Assembly (NCBI GenBank): GCA_023238725.1 | Contig: CM041535.1 | Location: forward strand, 20,579,230 to 20,643,229 | From: Scortum barcoo | Taxonomy: Eukaryota; Chordata; Actinopteri; Centrarchiformes; Terapontidae | DNA: 64,000 nucleotides | Direction: 5' to 3' | Shown here: positions 57,001-64,000 of the stretch, one piece after another | Layout of the letters: each line of letters starts with the position of its first letter | Position numbering within the stretch: position 1 is the stretch's first letter | The notes under the pieces: model-generated | The model's input: the letters and a program-made list of their open reading frames with translations, nothing else | What the model was told of the DNA's origin: nothing | The model's database searches: none | Made by a program: the position numbers and the translations under genes

Positions 57001-59974
57001 CTGCTGTGCTTAGTGTGAACCCAAATGAAACCAAATAAAAACATTAGAAAGGCAAAAAAGGAGGACTCTGTGATCGTATTGTGCAACATTATTGATGAAT
57101 CCAATATAAAACATTGATCTTTAAAATGCTCCATCACTTCCTCTTGCTGTTTCTCTCTCCCTGTGTCTTTTTCCCCTCTCCATCAGCCTCCATCATCTGC
57201 TCTCTCTCCCTCTCATATTTACAGTCATTGTTCACCTCCAGTCAGGCGTATGAGATGGCTGTTTAGAGTGTCTCTGTTGTATCCTGCTGTTAATCCAGTT
57301 CCCTCTGAAACACTTCCTTTTCCCTTTGCAGATATGCTCACTGACATGCACACACGAACTTCTGCTAACGCGCAAACGTGGGCAAACCATCGCAAGCACA
57401 CACACACCCACGCGCACCCCGCTGAGCCCACACCACTCATTTTAAACTTCCCACACATCCACACAGGACTGTGCTCAAGCGTAGGTTCATGTGTGTACGT
57501 GTCGGTGCTCTCATAATTGTTGCACCTTTGTGATTATTTTCTCTGTCTCCTCGATCTTTTTTTTCATGCCACAAGATACTGTCTGACTAATAGCTTCATC
57601 TAGGTGTCAAGTATCAATTTGAAATCTGCTCTCCCAGTGGTTTCGATCCACATGTTAGTAGAAAAAAAAATTACTAGATGCTACAGAATGACTCACACGC
57701 TTCTTGCTCTCATCCTGCACACTCCGGATGTGTACAAATGCAAAGCATTGCTATTTTCTTGTTCGAATCGATTTGTCTATTGTGTTGCTCCCGTCTATTT
57801 TTGGTGACACGCATGCACACCTTTGTGTCCACGGATGTAGGTCAAGTCGAATCAGGACCCGCTGATACATGGAAGCAGGTCAGTCAAACAGTTATGTGCT
57901 GGCCCAGATATCTTAACCTACATCTACCTCTTTTTTGTTAATTGCGGGAAAAATAGAGGAAAAGTGGAGGAGCCCATGTCACAATGTTTTGTCTCAGTCT
58001 TTAGAGACCCCAATGTGTCAATGTCAAAACAAAAGACTAACACATATTAGGTGTCAGGAGGCATAGGCACATATATTTTTCCAGCCTTGCTTTACTGGTC
58101 TTCAGTTCTCTACAAACGAATCCAACATCTTGCATGTTTTTTCACAGAGGAACTTTTTCCCTTGGTATATAGACATGGAAACATCCCAGTAAACCACAGT
58201 AAAGCTTAAAAAACAATGCCACCAACAGTTTCCTATAGAAAAGGTGCCTTTCTCTCACATGAGTTACAATTTAAAGAAAAAGCCCTGACTGGACATGTAA
58301 CTTTAGTAGGAACTTGCATTGTTATTCTACACGCACAACCTTCCTTTCTTCTACAATTACTCCCCCAGACTTTACTGTACATAATAAAATGTTCTTTGTC
58401 AATTAGAGTGCTTAAAAGAGGGTTTAAGACAGCGGCTTCGGTAGCCGGGTAATCAAAAGCAGAGAGAGGAGCTCCTGTTTCGAGCCAGCTCTGATTCTAC
58501 CATTTACAAAGCACTGGCAAAGTAGAATACTAAGAATTCTGCGCCTGCCCTATAATACAGAGACACTGTAATTAGAGAGAAGAGGGGCTTTAAGATGCTG
58601 AATTGTCTTTTGAGGTAGTTCAAAGGCAAGCCACGGCAGCTGCACCGAGCATTGGAGGCACCAGGACATGAGCCTTAATGTGCAGTTATTGTTTGTTTAT
58701 GTGATAGATTGCATTTCACTCATTTGTGCATAATGGAGTGTATTTTATTGCCCTCTGCTTTTTTGTCCTCTACTGCATGAGAAATTGCTGTGCTGAGCAC
58801 CGATGATTATTCATGCAAAGAAGTATGCAGTTCAGAATAAAATTAGGTGTTCATCTATAAACAAACACTGAATCTGCTAAAGCAGTCAAACTCAAACAAT
58901 CTACCAGTAAAGTGATCTGAACAAATAATGAACAAGTTTCCTGTCGACACCGATTTGTTCATCACATTCTCTTAGCTGCAGCAACTGCAACTTCATCTAA
59001 TCCCAAAGCACAAGTCTGTTCATACCTCTCTTTATGTCTTCATCAACACAGCACGACACCAGGAAAGTTGTCCATGTAACTGGTGCAACTGCAAATACAA
59101 TGTGCAAAACAATTTTCTAATGATGAATTGCATGTGTACACAAAATATATGTCTCTGTTACCGACATAAAGAACCATTCTAGTTACTACTCCTAATTTTA
59201 GCTATGCTCTTGTCTAAGGTGTGTTGAACATTAAAAACACATACCTTCTATATACAAGAGATGTCTCAGAACTCACCACATAAAAGTCATATAAGATTTA
59301 TATTTAGAATTATATCTTTGACTAATCTTCACTGGTAACAAGGTCATGCACAGATATGTATATGTCTTTCCTGACCACCATCTTTATTATCTGCACACGT
59401 GCAGGAGCAACATGTGTGCAACACTTGCCCCATATCGTGAATCTACACGCTCTGTGTTTCTCCACTGTTACCTCCTGAAAAAAAAAAGCCAGAGAGATGT
59501 GTCATTTTGAAAGTTCTGCTCCTCAAAGGGGAAAATCATGTTGCTGCATGAGCAGTTCTGAAAATGCCCTGCTCTCAAAACAGTCGTGTTTTCAAATCCA
59601 GGCTGATCAGCTGTTTCTTTTTATAGATCTGCCTGTGCTGATTCTGAGCTCCATCATGCTGGATAACCACAGAGCCGAGCTGAGAGTGAAATAGCAATTA
59701 GAGACAAACAGTGTAGTAACATGACATTTGTGTGGAGCAGCGGGGCTCAGCGTGGTAGAGAGTGAGGCTCACACAAGGCACTTCTCTCTCGTAATATTAG
59801 TAATGGTGAAGAAAATGAAACATAGGCTGCTATGACTCCTCATCACATCTATTTGCATGTGAGTAATACTGTTGCATAAAGCCCCCCGAGTGCTATGACT
59901 TTCTTTCATGTGCAGTTACAGTTGTGGGTTTTTCTTACTGAACTGGCAGTGAAAGTGCAGCTGGGGAAACTGAA
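48071..59974. other. Non-coding stretch
   Basis: I see no gene in almost 12 kb. TG/CA-rich patches lie at 50,940-50,960, 53,245-53,280, 54,630-54,770, 55,030-55,130 and 57,385-57,425. The longest frames (51768-52220 minus, 150 codons; 53249-53689 plus, 146 codons) have no recognisable domain. A 12-bp palindrome CCACCATGGTGG lies near 52,330. Confidence 0.5.
58440..58820. other. Candidate conserved non-coding element
   Basis: Complex sequence with motifs such as GTTATTGTTTGTTTATGTGA (forkhead-like), GTGCATAATGGAGTG and ATGATTATTCATGCAAAG (octamer-like), with no open frame of note. Based on texture only. Confidence 0.25.
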
Positions 59975-59975
59975 C

Positions 59976-60270
59976 TGATGTGTGGAAAGTAACTAAATGC
60001 GGTAATTCAAGTGCTGTGCTAAAGTACAGTTTATGAACATTCAGACATGACATTCAGACTTCAGATTTATCTTGTGACTCTTTGAAGGGGCCTTGTCCTT
60101 TGGCTGGGAGCCACTGGACTTAACTGTACATCAAGCAGTTAGAGTTAGCTCCACCACAAATATAGCTGCAGCAGTAAAATGCTACCTATGTGTTTATGCA
60201 GCAGTATTAAAGAGTACTTTTATGTTTGATACTTTCAGTACATTAGCTGAATATTGTAGTCTTACATAAG
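59976..60270 (+). repeat. Percomorph interspersed repeat (same family as 21520-21862), diverged copy
   Basis: It starts GATGTGTGGAAAGTAACTAA and contains AAGTGCTGTGCTAAAGTACAG, GTTAGAGTTAGCTCCACCAC, GCAGTAAAATGCTACCTATG and AGAGTACTTTTATGTTTGATAC, in the order I recall for this family. It runs directly into repeat copy B. Confidence 0.55.
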
Positions 60271-60387
60271 GATATAATCTCTAATATTTTAATTTAAGTA
60301 CATTTCTGTTAAGTCACTATCTATCACCAAATGAGGTAAAGCAATGGTGTTTGAGTCTGTGGCCCACTGATGAAAGCCTGCAGCATT
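60271..60387 (+). repeat. Copy B of an unnamed dispersed repeat (pair with 7677-7790)
   Basis: The plus strand 60305-60387 aligns ungapped with the minus strand 7759-7677 (69 of 83 identical by my count), with a perfect 28-base core at 60360-60387. Weaker similarity extends left to 60271 (shared 11-mer GATATAATCTC). It lies at the end of a hAT-like repeat copy, so it may be part of that family. Confidence 0.75.
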
Positions 60388-63300
60388 AGCAGTGTTACAA
60401 CCTGTGGCCTCTCAGTGGTTGAAAACACTGTTTGCAGATCTGAATGAAACTGCATGAAGGTGCCACATCGTCACACAGCTGAAGGTTAAACACCTAAAGT
60501 ATGTAACCTTAACCCAAGCATTACTACTGTATATTTAATTGTAATGTTTTTTGACGTCTTTGACAAAAAAGAATAAAATTAATAAAAGCGAATGTTCTAG
60601 AGTTATAAAATTCAGTGAGGAAAGCTACTTTGCCCCATGACTCCTCACAAACATGTAATCCGGTATTACTCCACAGCATTTAATATAATCATCTTACTTT
60701 ACACAAATTATGAGCAAAAGTTCCTGAACCTGACCCACAGTTAGGGCCACTTATAATACTGCTGTGCCTCTAAGTGTGTTTTTAGTTGCTTTATGGAAAT
60801 AAAAACCTTAAGTGTTAAATAGTTGTTTTACAGTCTGAACTAAAACCCAAGTCTGAGTGTGCAGAATAAAGACACAATACCTGACAAGTTAGAGCTGAAT
60901 ACATGATCCAAACAGGGGTGTGTTATGTCTGTCTGTTATTAAAAAACCTCTGTTTTCTCTTTCTCTGTCTGAGAAAAATGGAATAACAAAGGGCCTTAAG
61001 TGGTAAAAAACATGAGTCTGCCGGATTCTCTGATTCCAAAAATACCCTCCATAAGCTGCAAGCAGGTCTGTTTACTCCCTCACAGCCACTCTGCCTCACT
61101 CATGACATCACTAGCCTTTTGCTAAAAACACAATAAAGACTTTGTGATTTGCTGGATCTCCTTGTGTCACCGGGGCTAAAAAAAGAGCTGCTGCTCTAAA
61201 AATAGTGGAGCGTAAACCATAAACAATAGGGGTGAGACTGCTGTTATTACAGAGCCCAGTATCCCTCAGCATTGCCAAGATTACAGGAGTTAGGAGCACG
61301 GGGAGACTGAGAGGTATTATTGTTGCTGACGCGGTGTTCGCTGTCATAATGACTGTGCAGAAAAAAAAAAAGACAAGGAAACAATTGACACCCGACCTTT
61401 ACTTCAGCAGGAAATCCAGCAAATGGAGCTGAGGTTTATGTTTGCTTTTGGAAGGGACTCAGCTAGGCAGGGGGAAATCATTCTAAATATAGTAAAAGAG
61501 GCAACAATACATAGAAACCTGGCATTTACAACCTGATCTGGGGAAAAAATCTTATTCCAAGTTGTTATTTAGAGACTCAGGGGATTTCAGATGGTAAAAA
61601 ATTGCCTTTGTGGAGGTGTGTGTGTTACGTTATTAAAGACCCAGTGTAAATGGCTTTCTCTTACCCTTGTGTGTCTGGTAATAGTGAATTATTGTTCTAG
61701 GATGCCTTTCCCTATTCTGCCTCACGACCAAACCCAGCTCCCTGTTGGTCTTTTTTTTTTTTACTCTATTCCCTGATACAATCTCTCTCCCTCTCAGCAG
61801 TAATATGCGCACTCAGCTCCCAGACCCCACCTCTTTGTCTCCAGCTTAGGGCTATACTGCTTGTGATCCTTTCAGGCCAAATATGATCTTTTGAAGAGGC
61901 GCTAAATTAATACTTTTTAACAACCGCTCTGGGATAATCCTGTTCAATCCTGTATGTGTTTTTTTTCTTCTTCTTTTTTTTTCTCCCCCTTTTTCCAATC
62001 CTTGATTTAATGAGTTCAAAGGAGCCAGCATATGGGTACACGCAGATCCGTGTGTACTGTACACACACACACACACATGCACACACAAACTGACAAACAC
62101 ACAAGCCAGGATTAAAATGCAGAAGGTGGGGTCACCATTGTGGTAGCATTATTGCTCATTAAAGCATATTTCTGGAGGGATTTTGGTGTTCGTGTGTGTC
62201 CAGGGGGATTTCAGAGGGGGTGACGCCCACAAAGTGATTAGCGGCCTCCTGATGTTCCTAACATTTTCTTCCTGAACACTGACAAAACAACCTTGTGGCC
62301 TCTTTATACAGAGAGTGTGTGTAGTGTGTGTAGGTGGGGTGAGCCAGAGTCAGGACATACCTGACACACTGTCAGAGAAAGTGAGCTCCCCATGGTCCAG
62401 TGTGTGTGTGCGTGTGTGTGAATGAATTGGTTTCCCAAAAAACTGTTGGCCAAAACAATCAAACTTGATCAGCTCAATTGTGCCTGATAGGAGGGACATC
62501 TGAGGCAAAGTGTAAAGACAAGGTAAAGATCTTAACATCGCTCTTTAATGTTTTCAGACAGGCAGGCAATGGAGGAGTAGGAAGGCCAAAGCTCTGGAAG
62601 AAGAAAGGGGATATGAGTGGTGGCCTCTTCTCTCGTGGAGAGCAATTTTAAGTAACTTAAAGAGGTCCCTGTAGCACTTCTGCTGCCAGGAGGCATTGAT
62701 CTCAGGTCATTTTACCGGCCCAACCCCTCTGACTAATGCTTCCTCAGATTTGTTCACCTGTAATTTGCAGCACTGCACTCACTCAAAGAGAGAAAAACAT
62801 TCATATGATGATGCCAATGAGAAAAAAAAACATACTGACAAGCCATTTTATCTGGCATGAAGAGGCTTTCAAGGCAGTGTACAGTAACCAGATGGCCAGA
62901 TGTAATATTTCCGTGGCTGCCCTCACTTTATGACTGATTTCTGCACAGCGAGTCGTGCGAGTTCACTGGGTGCAGTGCCATCGGTACTAAGCCGTGTAAA
63001 CCACATCAAACACTCATCCTCACTTCCCTCTTTTCATCTCTCGCTATCTCGCGTGTTCCTTCCCTTCCCTCTCCTTTATACTTCTCCTTTTTTTTCTCTC
63101 AGCTCATTTCATCCAGTGTACCTGCACCGCTTTGGCTTCTTTTCATCCCATTCTTTCCCAATCGCCCCTTTGCAGATTCCCTACCTGTGCCTCCCACACG
63201 TCAGTCATGTAGCCTAGGGGTGTGAACCTGCGTGCACTCCAAACACAGGGTGGAAGCAAGGAGAAAAAAAAAGAGAGTGAGGCTAGACCGGGTGAGTTGT

Positions 63301-64000
63301 TTTGAAGAACAAAGGTTGTCATTAGCTGCTTTGTAACATGCAGAGAAACTCAGCAGCTGTGTGCCAATGATTATTTGCAGCAGAGGTGAACCAGAATAAA
63401 TCTCATTCAGCCATAAACAGTAATAGAAACATGTTGTAAAACAGAGTAAGTAATCTTTACATAAGCCAGATTCTGCTGTCACAGGCCACGAATCAACACC
63501 TATGGTAATTTTACATGTAGGGTTACCAAATTTATAATGGTGGCCAGTATACCTGATCTGGGTAAGACTACATGTTCTGAATGTATGCTCTAATCATTAA
63601 GTGTTGTAAGGCTAAAGGGATTACATATTCCTAAAAGTAATATATTGCATATAGGCAGTAAAACCAGGTCAGTGTGTCAAGCAGCGCAGCAGTTATGTAT
63701 CACTTCCTTTGTGTCCCAGACCCACTCAGCTTACCACGGCTGCACTCTAAACCCCCCCCCCCCCCTTTTTTTTAGCCGGTCGGCTGGTGGCATCTCACGT
63801 CTTGTTAACCCTCAGCCAACAGGTGAGAGCACAGCTGCAAAAAAATCTGCATACATCTGTCACAACAGAGTGGTCGGTCGGAGGCAGAGAGAGAGGGAGG
63901 GAGTCGTAAGTGACACAGCTGTCCTCATAAACACATGCTGCTGATGATGCATACGGCGGATACATAAATCGAACCCCTGGCGTCCATGTTTGCGCACAAG
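60388..64000. other. Non-coding stretch
   Basis: I see no gene. It includes CT-rich tracts around 61,950-62,000, CA/TG patches at 62,061-62,100 and 62,400-62,425, and a C14T8 junction at 63752-63773. The frames at 62930-63217 and 61852-62104 are low-complexity translations. Confidence 0.55.
63752..63773. repeat. C14-T8 homopolymer junction
   Basis: Fourteen C followed directly by eight T: a pure 22-base pyrimidine run. Confidence 0.9.

Noticed and set aside
1..64000. CRISPR array, bacterial operon, tRNA or rRNA gene
   Set aside because: The sequence is clearly vertebrate. I saw no regular spacer arrays, ribosomal sequence or complete tRNA; the only tRNA-like signals are the primer binding site and a SINE-like fragment.

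Overview
The window is vertebrate nuclear DNA. Three things point to a percomorph teleost fish: a vertebrate-type Ty3/gypsy LTR retrotransposon, a Tc1/mariner element of the long-inverted-repeat type common in fish, and degraded copies of several interspersed repeats that I recognise from percomorph genomes. Apart from the transposon genes I recognise no protein-coding gene. Nearly all open frames of 60-150 codons are chance frames in AT-rich, CA/TG-rich or repeat DNA. Most of the 64 kb is therefore intergenic or intronic.

Layout. 1-12,488: non-coding DNA with a possible terminal exon of a plus-strand gene (762-893), several GC-balanced blocks that look like conserved non-coding elements, and an unexplained island at about 10.25-10.92 kb. 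12,489-19,826: a complete Ty3/gypsy element on the minus strand, with 4-bp target duplications, 703/702-bp LTRs, a tRNA-Leu-type primer binding site, gag, pol (protease, RT, RNase H, integrase) and a polypurine tract. 19,827-28,459: non-coding DNA with a (TG)27 microsatellite, repeat fragments and one possible 51-nt exon on the minus strand. 28,460-29,877: an internally deleted Tc1-like element flanked by TA. 29,878-64,000: non-coding DNA with old repeat fragments (hAT-like, LINE tail, tRNA-SINE-like, other percomorph repeats), microsatellites and homopolymers.

How the parts work together. The only functional unit visible is the retrotransposon. The right-hand LTR is the 5' LTR and drives minus-strand transcription; Gag would form particles; the Pol enzymes would process, copy and integrate the RNA. 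Its LTRs differ by three single-base indels and no substitutions, so the insertion is very young, yet gag-pol carries three apparent frameshifts. Either the copy was damaged very recently or the assembly contains indel errors. The Tc1 copy is dead: it has lost the region holding the first catalytic aspartate.

I did not find a convincing new biological system. The best leads are the young LTR element with its indel-only differences, a 114-117 bp repeat pair lying 52 kb apart in opposite orientation with a perfect 28-bp core, the 10.25-10.92 kb island with a well-formed candidate exon and TATA box, and the candidate conserved non-coding blocks.
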